DNA of 7,659 nucleotides from an uncultured Oscillospiraceae bacterium (GCA_900550095.1 URRG01000099.1:1-7659); one strand, 5' to 3'. Shown: positions 1 through 6,184, counted from the stretch's first letter. The notes: a model not told the origin generated them from the letters alone. A program made the numbers and translations.

Positions 1-807
1 CCGTCGGGAATGGCCCTCGGTGTAGGCGTCTTTGGCTTCCAAAGCCGCCGTTATGGTCTGCACAGTGCTGTACTGCTGCTTTTTGCTGTCCAGATACAGC
101 TTGAAGGAATACCGGGCCAGCCAGAGAGGCAGCATAAAGATCAGCGCGAAATACTGGCCGGAGGGCATCAGGAACAAAAGCGCGAAAAAATATCCAATGG
201 GCGTGCTGCAGATCAGATTGGGCACCATCTGCAGAAGCCCCATACATATGGCGGGAAAAAACTGAAACCCGCCCTGCATTTTAAACAACGTAAAAAGAAC
301 TATGACATTTACGAAAACCGATACCGCCATAAAAAGGGCGGCATACAAAAAGGATTCCGGAACAGGCATCTCCCCGGGAACGCCTCCTGCCAGCCGGAAG
401 CACACGCCCGCCGCCAGGATGGAGATCACCAGGTTGGAAATATTAAAAAGCGTTTTTTCAGGGGCCGTGTTAAAGATATGCCGGTACGTTTTTTTCTTCC
501 CATCCACGCTCACCACTACAAAGGGAGTGGTGATAAATACGATAGCTGCCGCAGCCACGGGCCCCTGGATCAGAACGGCGCTCAGGATGCTGATAAAGGA
601 CATATCCAGAGCGCAGCCTTCCCGCACCGTCAGGGGCAGACACCGGCACACAACCGTGATCACCGCCAAAACAAGAAACTGCGTGAACGCGTCCTGGCCG
701 GCAAAGGGCGTTTTATCCACAAAAAAATAGCGCCAAACGCTGTATACGCCCAAAGATATGCCGGCCAGAGACACGGCACCCACATATATTTTGGCCCCAG
801 TCCTCAC
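1..807 (-). CDS. Membrane-anchored HD-GYP domain protein, N-terminal part (runs off left edge)
   Basis: The 269 visible codons encode a polytopic membrane region followed by the first residues of an HD-GYP domain. Hydrophobic stretches lie near residues 6-25, 42-60, 70-100 (one or two spans), 120-138, 152-175 and 183-229, so about six to eight membrane segments. The last visible residues, LEAKDAYTEGHSRR (256-269), match the start of HD-GYP domains, where the His of GHS begins the metal-binding set. The HD and GYP motifs themselves lie outside the window. Family members hydrolyse cyclic di-GMP at the membrane; activity here is inferred. I chose the GTG at 807 because GGGAG lies 4 bases upstream and the membrane region starts right after it. 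An in-frame ATG at 960 exists, but it adds 51 residues with no family-like character and has a weak ribosome site. The 26-residue peptide gene lies 234 bases upstream on the same strand. Confidence 0.85.
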   Translation of the reverse strand, partial: MRTGAKIYVGAVSLAGISLGVYSVWRYFFVDKTPFAGQDAFTQFLVLAVITVVCRCLPLTVREGCALDMSFISILSAVLIQGPVAAAAIVFITTPFVVVSVDGKKKTYRHIFNTAPEKTLFNISNLVISILAAGVCFRLAGGVPGEMPVPESFLYAALFMAVSVFVNVIVLFTLFKMQGGFQFFPAICMGLLQMVPNLICSTPIGYFFALLFLMPSGQYFALIFMLPLWLARYSFKLYLDSKKQQYSTVQTITAALEAKDAYTEGHSRR

Positions 808-1041
808 GATTCTCCCTCTTCTCTGTCCCTCGGGCGGAACTTTGTCCTTCCCGATGAAATCTGCCGGGAACGGGCTCCCACCCGTCCATCCATTCCTCTC
901 CAGCAGTAAAAACCCAGTATCAAAATATGTAAAACAGGCCTGTTTCCCTATGAAAAACATACTATGCCGGCTTTTTGCGGAGAAATGCCCCGCCGGCCCT
1001 CATGCCGTCACACACGTCCGGTATACGGTATACTTTACCTC

Positions 1042-1122
1042 TCAGAACCAAGTGAAATAGGCGCCGCAGGAAAGTACCAGAGCAACCAGTGCAGAAACAG
1101 CAGCAGCAATCTTAGCCTTCAT
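1042..1122 (-). CDS. 26-residue hydrophobic peptide, function unknown
   Basis: A short gene of 27 codons including TGA. It has a strong ribosome binding site, GGGAGG, 8 bases before the ATG. The peptide has a basic start (MKAK), one hydrophobic stretch rich in Ala, Val and Leu (about residues 5-18), then a Cys at position 19 and an aromatic end (CGAYFTWF). I do not recognise the family. Three readings are possible. It could be a lipoprotein-like or signal-peptide-derived pheromone (VLSC resembles a lipobox). It could be a small membrane peptide of the type I toxin kind. It could also be a relative of cyclic-lactone autoinducer precursors, but the acidic tail that AgrB removes is absent and no AgrB gene is seen. 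The gene is too short for default gene finders. The ribosome site, the signal-like composition and the leader hairpin are the reasons to believe it. It lies between a terminated upstream gene and the HD-GYP gene. Confidence 0.6.
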   Translation of the reverse strand: MKAKIAAAVSALVALVLSCGAYFTWF

Positions 1123-1124
1123 GG

Positions 1125-1155
1125 AAACAGCCTCCCATCCGAATGGGCTCTGTTT
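1125..1155 (-). promoter_or_regulatory. Hairpin that buries the ribosome binding site of the small peptide gene
   Basis: In the minus-strand transcript AAACAG (1155-1150) can pair with CTGTTT (1130-1125), and CCCAT (1147-1143) with ATGGG (1138-1134), around a UCGG loop. A small purine-rich internal loop separates the two stems. The GGGAGG ribosome site (1136-1131) lies half in the upper stem and half in the internal loop, so the fold would limit translation. The pairing is seen directly; control of translation is inferred. Confidence 0.5.
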
Positions 1156-1239
1156 TTCGCTAGTCAACAGGCGGTTTCCGCTTCGCTTCGGGGAACAGGC
1201 CTGCATACATGCTTAGCATGCTGACATGCGCACATCCTT

Positions 1240-1268
1240 AAGATACGTAACATTGTGCATGTATACAA
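1240..1268 (-). promoter_or_regulatory. Weak promoter candidate for the small peptide gene
   Basis: TTGTAT (1268-1263), a 17-base spacer, then TATCTT (1245-1240). Each hexamer matches the sigma-A consensus only in part (3 and 4 of 6). The position would give a leader of about 110 bases containing CATGC-based palindromes and the hairpin over the ribosome site. The -35 box overlaps the U-rich tail of the upstream gene's terminator. Confidence 0.22.
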
Positions 1269-1288
1269 CAAAGAGGCAGGCCCCTGCC
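1264..1288 (-). terminator. Intrinsic terminator after the unknown-function gene
   Basis: Just past the stop codon at 1297 the transcript contains GGCAGGGGCCTGCC, which folds as a 5-bp (GGCAG/CTGCC) GC-rich stem, followed by the T-rich run TCTTTGTTGT. The stem is short but well placed. Confidence 0.5.
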
Positions 1289-1296
1289 TTACATAT

Positions 1297-1950
1297 TTAC
1301 ATAAAGCTGATCCTTCTGTTCAGCGCGTCCAGAGTGGCGCGCACCACGGGGAGGCAGTCCTCCTCCCACTGAAAGCAGGAGCCCAGAAGCAGCTCCTCTC
1401 TTTTGCGGCTGGTAAAGGAGACCGCCACGAGCACCGCCGTCTGCTCCGCGATCTCAACAGTTTTCACTTCAGAGACGCGGGCGCAGAAAGCGCCTCCCCC
1501 ATATTGATTCACGGCCTCGACGGCGGCTTCCGCCGTCGCCCGGCGGCGTGCGGAGCCTTTGGGGCCCGCTTTGGCCTTCCCGCGATACACGGAATCCTCA
1601 TATGTGAGCTCGACGCAGATTTCGGCGTTGTCGCTCCGGATGGAAAGATCCATCCCGCTGCATACCAGGCGCTTTTCCGACGGGCCCGCTCCGGGGAGCG
1701 CTTCCTCGGAGAGCTGGGCCACGCTGATGAGCCTGTGGTCGATTTCCACACCGAACTTCGCTATCATAGCCGATTCTATATCCCTTACGACCTGCTTAGG
1801 CGTCCGTTTGCCGGCGGAAAGAACGTGCAGCTCCCGTATGGAGCCCTCTTCCCCGAAAACAAATTCCGCGCTTACGATGCCCGGGAGCCGGAGGAGCAGT
1901 TCCTTCCAGCTTTCAGCCTGTTCTATTTCCATTCTCCCCTGAGACGTCAT
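1297..1950 (-). CDS. Conserved-looking protein of unknown function
   Basis: A soluble protein of 217 residues, with no signal peptide or membrane span in the chosen frame. The N-terminal part (about 12-80) reads as an alpha-beta unit with LPGIVSAEFVF, then IRELHVLSAGKRTPKQVVRDIES, then KFGVEIDHRLISVAQL. A middle part (about 93-150) and a C-terminal part (about 155-217) ending in VRATLDALNRRI follow. The wording of these motifs looks like a conserved clostridial family, but I cannot name it and assign no function. I chose the ATG at 1950 because GGAGG stands 9 bases upstream. The frame stays open to an ATG at 2076, but that extension (Cys, Trp and Arg rich) has no ribosome site and no domain character. 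The ATG at 1932 has its purine run too close. A terminator follows the gene, and a TATAAT promoter candidate lies about 220 bases upstream. Confidence 0.8.
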   Translation of the reverse strand: MTSQGRMEIEQAESWKELLLRLPGIVSAEFVFGEEGSIRELHVLSAGKRTPKQVVRDIESAMIAKFGVEIDHRLISVAQLSEEALPGAGPSEKRLVCSGMDLSIRSDNAEICVELTYEDSVYRGKAKAGPKGSARRRATAEAAVEAVNQYGGGAFCARVSEVKTVEIAEQTAVLVAVSFTSRKREELLLGSCFQWEEDCLPVVRATLDALNRRISFM

Positions 1951-2169
1951 ACTCCATATCCTCCAGACCGCCCGGCAGAACCATCCTCCGGGCCCGATTC
2001 GCCGCGGCATTACGCATATACGCCCATTTCGGGCCGTTTTTGCCGGCATTTTGCATATACATACAGAATACTGCATGGTTTCTCTTTTATTACGCTAAAA
2101 CGATATATTCCTTGGTCACATTTTCAACAAAATGCCGATAAAAATCCAAATTAATACAATCGCCTCTAT

Positions 2170-2198
2170 ATTATACAGCAAAATTTTCTGAAAATAAA
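2170..2198 (-). promoter_or_regulatory. Promoter candidate for the unknown-function gene
   Basis: A perfect TATAAT (2175-2170) lies on the minus strand inside an AT-rich block. At a 17-base distance the -35 position reads TTTATT, a poor match. Transcription would start near 2163, giving a leader of about 210 bases to the ATG at 1950. Other hexamer pairs in this AT-rich block, such as TTGTTG with TATATC nearer the gene, are possible alternatives. Confidence 0.35.
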
Positions 2199-2483
2199 GG
2201 GATATTCTCCGAGAAAACGCAACAATTTGTGGAAATTTATTCCAATTCTGTTTAAACTGTAAACTATATGCATAGGAATTGAAATATCCGCTTCGAACCA
2301 ACATGATTTGTAAATTTTATTCACATCAAATCCGCTCGGCGGGCCCTTTTGGCACAGGCCGCATTTCCATATCTTCCTATCCTGAAAATGATACGGCGGG
2401 GCAGAGAACGGAAGCCTGCGGTCCTCAGGCTGTGCGGACCGTTCGAATCCCGGCGGGCCGTACACAGGCCGTGCCTCCGCAGG

Positions 2484-2513
2484 AGTGCAGAGCCAGTGCA
2501 GAGCCGCAGAGCC
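2484..2513. repeat. Short tandem repeat, 11-base unit
   Basis: AGTGCAGAGCC occurs twice head to tail (2484-2494 and 2495-2505), followed by a partial copy, GCAGAGCC (2506-2513). It lies just downstream of the operon terminator when read on the minus strand. No function is evident. Confidence 0.7.
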
Positions 2514-2520
2514 GCGGCCA

Positions 2521-2560
2521 TGCAAAACAAAAAGGGCCTCTGCCTCTGCAGAAGCCCTTT
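2521..2560 (-). terminator. Strong intrinsic terminator of the glycerol-3-phosphate dehydrogenase operon
   Basis: On the minus strand AAAGGGCTTCTGC pairs with GCAGAGGCCCTTT over 13 bp (one G-U pair) around an AGAG loop, and runs straight into TTTTTGTTTT. It is the first convincing terminator after the DUF1667 gene, about 370 bases downstream of its stop. The A-run on the other side could let it act weakly in the opposite direction as well. Confidence 0.85.
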
Positions 2561-2587
2561 CAACTCCCCTATACCGCCGCAAAGCCC

Positions 2588-2614
2588 TCTCATATGCCCA
2601 AGCGGCATATGGGA
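2588..2614. repeat. Inverted repeat (CATATGCC / GGCATATG)
   Basis: A perfect 8-base inverted repeat with a CAAGC spacer (2591-2598 and 2604-2611). In a plus-strand transcript it extends to 11 bp with one G-U pair. No U-tract follows on either strand, so it is not a terminator. It lies in the 3' untranslated part of the operon transcript. Confidence 0.6.
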
Positions 2615-2849
2615 CCTGCGGTTCATGTTTGCCGTATGCCGTTTTGCTATGCGTATCCCCGCCTGAATATCAAAGGCCGAAAGCCAAAGGGCTCTCCATC
2701 CGCGGCTCCTCCCGTTTTCCGGCCCCAGCGCATCTTTACCGCCCCGCTTCTCAGCTTCCCCAGTTTCTTCAGCTTTTTCAGCTTCACGCAGGCAGATTAC
2801 CGCCGTGCAGCGCAATCATACCGGCGGCCAGGCCTGCACGCCGCATTTT

Positions 2850-2925
2850 AGGGGCTTTGGGGCTCTTCTCGGGCTTTTGAGCTTTTAGGCTTTTGGGACT
2901 TTCACGCTTTTGGCGCCTTTTGGGC
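2850..2925. repeat. Degenerate octamer repeat (GGCTTTTG-like)
   Basis: Units of the form GGCTTTTG or GACTTTCA recur roughly every 8 to 10 bases. On the plus strand CTTT cores start at 2855, 2874, 2882, 2890, 2899, 2907 and 2917. The array begins 8 bases beyond the stop codon of the DUF1667 gene and would form A-rich, weakly structured RNA in the operon's 3' tail. A small GCGCC/GGCGC stem lies at its right end. Confidence 0.6.
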
Positions 2926-2933
2926 GCAGGCGG

Positions 2934-3305
2934 TCAGATGGATTTTCCCTCTTCCGCACAGGGCACGTTCTTCGTGGCAACAAAGTCCACGCCCAGGCCC
3001 AGCAGATCCTTCACCACAACGTCGCCGATGGCTACCGGAGCCTTTATAGAAACACCGTCCAGCAGTGCCATAGCACGGAAGATATCCTTCTTCGGGATAT
3101 CGCCGCTGGTCTTCACGGAAACGCGCCGCAAAGCTCCCCCCTCCACTTTTACAGTGGAAGTAATCACTCTGGTGGGATTTACGAGCTCCTTTTTTCCATA
3201 TTCCGCTCCCCTGGGGCAGGAATTTCCGGTGACAGCATAGCCGTTTTCCTCGTCCACTTTCAGGTGGCAGCCCTTGGGGCATACAATGCAGATCAGCTCT
3301 TTCAT
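2934..3305 (-). CDS. DUF1667 Cys-rich redox-associated protein
   Basis: A 123-residue soluble protein. The start MKELICIVCPKGC and the later GNSCPRG give Cys at 6, 9, 13 and 30, the conserved set of DUF1667, which could bind a metal or iron-sulfur cluster. One more Cys lies near the C-terminus (116). In other anaerobes DUF1667 genes sit beside GlpA-type and FAD/NAD oxidoreductase genes as here, but the biochemical job is unproven. The ATG at 3305 overlaps the stop of the upstream gene by four bases (ATGA), with GGAGG 10 bases before it, so translation is probably coupled. It is the last gene of the operon. The protein could be an electron-transfer partner or a third subunit of the dehydrogenase; that is inference. 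Confidence 0.88.
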   Translation of the reverse strand: MKELICIVCPKGCHLKVDEENGYAVTGNSCPRGAEYGKKELVNPTRVITSTVKVEGGALRRVSVKTSGDIPKKDIFRAMALLDGVSIKAPVAIGDVVVKDLLGLGVDFVATKNVPCAEEGKSI

Positions 3306-4576
3306 TTCGCATCGGCCTCCTTCACCACAGATACCGTCACTTTCCCATCCCGGATCTTCGGGAACAACGCTTTCGGGAACACGATCTTTTCCATTTCGCC
3401 CGGGGCCATATGCTCCCGTTTAAAGCTGCAAAGCACTTCTCCCCCGGATGAGACCTCTATGACCACATTCGTATACACAAAATTCACCCGGAAGAAAATC
3501 TCCACAAATTTCTCCACATTGGAGGGGCGGACCTTCTGGGGAACGGTGTAGTTCACACAGCTTCCATTTTCAAGTGTAAACACTTCTCCATCCGCTTCGC
3601 CGTTCTGAGCAAAGAGAGCGGCGGCTCTTCCCGCCCGCTGGCTTTCCGCCGTAACGAAGTCCACCAGGTCGTGCACATGCACCACATTTCCGCTGGCGAA
3701 TATGCCAGGGATGGAGGTCTCCATATTCTCATAGACCACCGGACCATTGGTGCGCCGGTCGATCTCTATGCCGGACTGGCGGGAAAGCTCGTTCTCCGGG
3801 ATAAGCCCCACAGAAAGGAGCACTGTGTCGCAGTCGAAAACCATCTCCGTTCCCGGAATGGGCCGGCGGTTTTCATCCACCTTGGAAACCACCACCTGCT
3901 CCACACGTTTGTCGCCCCGGATGTCGGTGATGGTGTGGGAAAGATAGAGGGGAATGTCGTAATCGTTCAGGCACTGGACGATATTCCGGTTCAGGCCGTT
4001 GGAATAGGGCATGAGCTCCACGCAGCCCAGGACCTTTGCGCCCTCCAGAGTCATGCGGCGGGCCATGATCAGACCGATATCTCCGGAGCCCAGAATGAGG
4101 ACGCGCCTGCCCACCATATAGCCTTCCACATTCATATAGAGCTGGGCCGCCCCTGCGGTGAAGATGCCCGCGGGCCGGTCTCCGGGGATGGCGATGGCCC
4201 CCCTGGTGCGCTCCCGGCAGCCCATGTTCAGCACAATGGATTTCCCCTTGAGCTGCATATACCCGTTTCTGCTGTTCATGGCGTGGACGGTCTTATCCGG
4301 TGAAACCTCCAGCACCATGGTATCCAGCATGACTTCTATGCCGGTGCCCTTCAGCTGCTCGATAAACCGCCCGGCGTATTCCGGGCCGGTGAGCTCTTCC
4401 TTAAAATAGTGCAGGCCGAAACCGTTGTGGATGCACTGGTTCAAAATACCGCCCAGCTCCCGGTTTCTCTCCAGGATCAACACCTTGCGGGCTCCGTTTT
4501 TGCCGGCTTCCAGTGCCGCGGCAAGGCCTGCCGGGCCGCCGCCCACAACGATCACGTCATAGAGCGTTTCCATCAT
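3302..4576 (-). CDS. FAD/NAD(P)-dependent oxidoreductase of the glycerol-3-phosphate module
   Basis: A soluble protein of 424 residues with the two-dinucleotide-fold architecture of the pyridine nucleotide-disulfide oxidoreductase superfamily. The FAD motif VVGGGPAG is at residues 10-17, and the second nucleotide-binding motif ILGSGDIG at 161-168. The FAD-closing segment GIFASGNVVHVHDLVDFV is at 291-308. A CxxC redox disulfide typical of thioredoxin reductases is absent; single Cys residues at 48 (NQCIH) and 120 (MGCRER) stand out. In this gene neighbourhood such proteins are thought to pass electrons between the GlpA-type subunit and NAD(P) or another acceptor, a role comparable with GlpB; that is inference. 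The start MM is preceded by GGGAGG, so either Met could be used. ATGA overlaps link it to the genes on both sides. Relatives include opine and hydrogen cyanide oxidase alpha-type subunits. Confidence 0.85.
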   Translation of the reverse strand: MMETLYDVIVVGGGPAGLAAALEAGKNGARKVLILERNRELGGILNQCIHNGFGLHYFKEELTGPEYAGRFIEQLKGTGIEVMLDTMVLEVSPDKTVHAMNSRNGYMQLKGKSIVLNMGCRERTRGAIAIPGDRPAGIFTAGAAQLYMNVEGYMVGRRVLILGSGDIGLIMARRMTLEGAKVLGCVELMPYSNGLNRNIVQCLNDYDIPLYLSHTITDIRGDKRVEQVVVSKVDENRRPIPGTEMVFDCDTVLLSVGLIPENELSRQSGIEIDRRTNGPVVYENMETSIPGIFASGNVVHVHDLVDFVTAESQRAGRAAALFAQNGEADGEVFTLENGSCVNYTVPQKVRPSNVEKFVEIFFRVNFVYTNVVIEVSSGGEVLCSFKREHMAPGEMEKIVFPKALFPKIRDGKVTVSVVKEADAK

Positions 4577-6009
4577 GCGTTCCCTCCCATCTTGGTTTCT
4601 CCTGTGATGATATACATGCCTTCCCTATCCTGCATAACGGAGATCTGAGGCACCTTCAGCTCCCGGGCAATGATCTCCTGCACCCTGGGGCCGCAGAAGC
4701 CGCCCTGGCAGCGGCCCATGCCGGAGCCGCAGCGCCTCTTGACGCCGTCCACGGAGCAGGGAGGCAGGGGTCTGTGAAGGGCATCCACGATCTCGCCTTC
4801 CGTAATGGTCTCGCAGCGGCATACAATCCTGCCATAGAGAGGATTCCTCTTGATGGCCTCTGCCCTTTCTTCATGGGAAAGATGCTTGAAGCGCAGAACC
4901 TTTCGGGTGCCGTCGAATCCCTTCTTTTCCGCAAGGGGAAGGCCCGCCTCTCCCAACATCTTCACCATATCCCCGGCGATAGCCGGAGCGGAGGTAAGGC
5001 CCGGGGACTTGATGCCCGCAATGCGGAAAAAGCCCGGGACTTCCGTTTCGCCTATGATAAAATCGTCGATCTCCGTGTTGGCGCGAAGGCCGCTGAAATT
5101 CCGGATGGAATCTCTGTAATTGATATTGGGAACAGAAACCGCCGCCATCTTCTTTACAAAATCCATACCCTCTGCAGTAGTCCCCAGGTCGCCCCGTTCC
5201 GCGGGCTCCGCGTTGGGCCCTACGATCAGGTTCCCGTGGACAGTAGGGGAAACGAGAACGCCCTTGCCCAGCTTGGAAGGACATTGGAAGATCACGTGAT
5301 GTACTACTTCTCCCTGGCTCTTATCCAGAAGATAATACTGGCCTCTGCTGGGGGATACGGCAAAGGTGTGGGGGCAGAGCATATCGTTTACAACGTCGCA
5401 GTCCACGCCCGCGGCGTTCACCACGAAACGAGCTTCCACCGTGCCCGCGGCGGTTTCCACCGCAAAGCCCTCTTCCATTTTCCGGATGCCGGTAACCTCC
5501 GCGTTCAGCATGACCTTGGCGCCGTTTTTCACAGCTGTCTCCGCCTGGGCGATGGCCAGCTCCCAGGGGCTGATAACGCCGGCCGTGGGGGCGTAAAGGG
5601 CGGATTTTACCTCCCGGCTCACATTGGGCTCCATAGCGAAGACCTCTTCCGCCGTAAGGATCCTGAGGCCGGGCACGCCGTTTTCCGTCCCCCGGCGGAA
5701 CAGCTCCTTCACAAGCTCTTCCTGCTCTTCGTCAAAAGCCAGAACCAAAGAGCCGATCTGCTTATAGGGCACATCCAGCTTTTCGCAGAGCTCTTTCATC
5801 ATGGCGTTGCCTTCCACATTATACCGGGCCATCTTCGTGCCGGGCTCCGGGTCATAGCCTGCGTGCACGATGGCGCTGTTGGCCTTTGTGGTTCCCACCG
5901 AAACATCGTTTTCTTTTTCCAGCAGAACAACATCCACATCATACCGGCTCAGCTCATATAAGAGGGAGCAGCCGCAGACGCCGCCGCCGATGATTGCTAC
6001 ATCGACCAT
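4573..6009 (-). CDS. glpA: GlpA-type FAD oxidoreductase with BFD-like [2Fe-2S] domain (probable glycerol-3-phosphate dehydrogenase)
   Basis: A protein of 478 residues. The N-terminus VDVAIIGGGVCG (FAD motif G8, G10, G13) opens a DAO-type flavoprotein domain reaching about residue 360. The C-terminal part carries a BFD-like [2Fe-2S] domain with CRC at 397-399 and GRCQGGFC with Cys at 434 and 439. This is the architecture of anaerobic GlpA-type dehydrogenases, which oxidise glycerol-3-phosphate to dihydroxyacetone phosphate. The substrate is inferred mainly from the adjacent glpP and the leader attenuator; an L-2-hydroxyglutarate oxidase-like activity is the main alternative. I set the start at 6009 because AGGAGG lies 7 bases upstream and the FAD fold starts at once. 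The frame stays open upstream to 6303, but that stretch covers the promoter and terminator hairpin and is not coding. The stop overlaps the next start (ATGA). Confidence 0.85.
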   Translation of the reverse strand: MVDVAIIGGGVCGCSLLYELSRYDVDVVLLEKENDVSVGTTKANSAIVHAGYDPEPGTKMARYNVEGNAMMKELCEKLDVPYKQIGSLVLAFDEEQEELVKELFRRGTENGVPGLRILTAEEVFAMEPNVSREVKSALYAPTAGVISPWELAIAQAETAVKNGAKVMLNAEVTGIRKMEEGFAVETAAGTVEARFVVNAAGVDCDVVNDMLCPHTFAVSPSRGQYYLLDKSQGEVVHHVIFQCPSKLGKGVLVSPTVHGNLIVGPNAEPAERGDLGTTAEGMDFVKKMAAVSVPNINYRDSIRNFSGLRANTEIDDFIIGETEVPGFFRIAGIKSPGLTSAPAIAGDMVKMLGEAGLPLAEKKGFDGTRKVLRFKHLSHEERAEAIKRNPLYGRIVCRCETITEGEIVDALHRPLPPCSVDGVKRRCGSGMGRCQGGFCGPRVQEIIARELKVPQISVMQDREGMYIITGETKMGGNA

Positions 6010-6131
6010 TTCCAATCCTCCTGATCTTCCCGCCGGTCTCCCCGCGGAAGTGATTTCCAGCCCCGGCCTTCCGGGAAGCCCGCCTTCGAAGCAGGCCCCG
6101 TTCCGCCGTTTCCGGGCCTTCGAGAGAACGC

Positions 6132-6184
6132 AAAAAAGCCAAACAAAACCAAGCCTGCTTTCGCAGACTTCCATTTTGCCTGGC
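6132..6184 (-). terminator. Leader attenuator: GlpP-responsive terminator hairpin (predicted)
   Basis: In the operon leader GCCAGGC pairs with GTTTGGC (two G-U pairs), then AAA with TTT, then a 3 by 3 internal loop. AAGTCTGC then pairs with GCAGGCTT around a GAAA tetraloop. Six T residues (6137-6132) follow directly. The hairpin starts about 27 bases after the predicted transcription start and ends well before the ribosome site at 6022-6017, so it can only act as an attenuator. In Bacillus subtilis GlpP with glycerol-3-phosphate allows read-through of the glpD leader terminator. The glpP gene next door makes the same logic likely here; the contact itself is inferred. Confidence 0.85.

Larger units (their letters stand above)
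1951..2933. other. Intergenic region without a supported gene
   Basis: Several reading frames stay open here on both strands, but none has a ribosome site with family-like sequence, and those on the minus strand conflict with the terminator at 2521-2560. The left part (about 2085-2335) is AT-rich and promoter-like. The right part (about 2336-2933) is GC-rich and low in complexity, with short repeats and hairpins. Confidence 0.6.

Noticed and set aside
10..909. A 299-codon open frame on the plus strand
   Set aside because: It is the antisense shadow of the HD-GYP membrane region, whose minus-strand translation is clearly family-like.
808..1041. A cyclic di-GMP riboswitch before the HD-GYP gene
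   Set aside because: I could not find the conserved landmark segments of the known cyclic di-GMP riboswitch classes on the minus strand.
1042..1122. Classing the small peptide as an AgrD cyclic-lactone precursor
   Set aside because: The conserved acidic tail after the ring segment is missing, and no AgrB-like protease gene is seen in the window.
1255..2154. A 299-codon open frame on the plus strand
   Set aside because: It is antisense to the unknown-function gene, which has a good ribosome site, promoter candidate and terminator; the plus frame has none.
2116..2304. A 62-codon minus-strand frame with a hydrophobic C-terminus
   Set aside because: It has no ribosome site, lies in an AT-rich promoter-like block, and its hydrophobicity follows from AT-rich codons.
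2440..2470. GTTCGAATCC resembling a tRNA T-loop
   Set aside because: The flanking bases do not form the five-pair T-stem, and no anticodon or acceptor arm can be placed around it.
2640..2790. A minus-strand frame with a Lys-Leu heptad-like run (KLKKLKKLGKL) that resembles a scrap of a fibronectin-like cell-surface domain
   Set aside because: It ends after about 45 codons, starts from a GTG without a ribosome site, and the resemblance is too weak for a pseudogene call.
2321..2815. A 164-codon minus-strand frame in the intergenic region
   Set aside because: It runs through the strong terminator at 2521-2560, has no good ribosome site and shows low-complexity Arg, Ala and Gly sequence.
2279..2851. 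A 190-codon plus-strand frame in the intergenic region
   Set aside because: No ribosome site, no recognisable motif, Pro, Arg and Ser-rich composition typical of non-coding GC-rich DNA.
4513..5961. A 482-codon open frame on the plus strand opposite glpA
   Set aside because: It lies antisense to a well-recognised flavoprotein, has low-complexity His, Arg and Gly-rich sequence without domains, and is explained by codon bias of the GC-rich gene.
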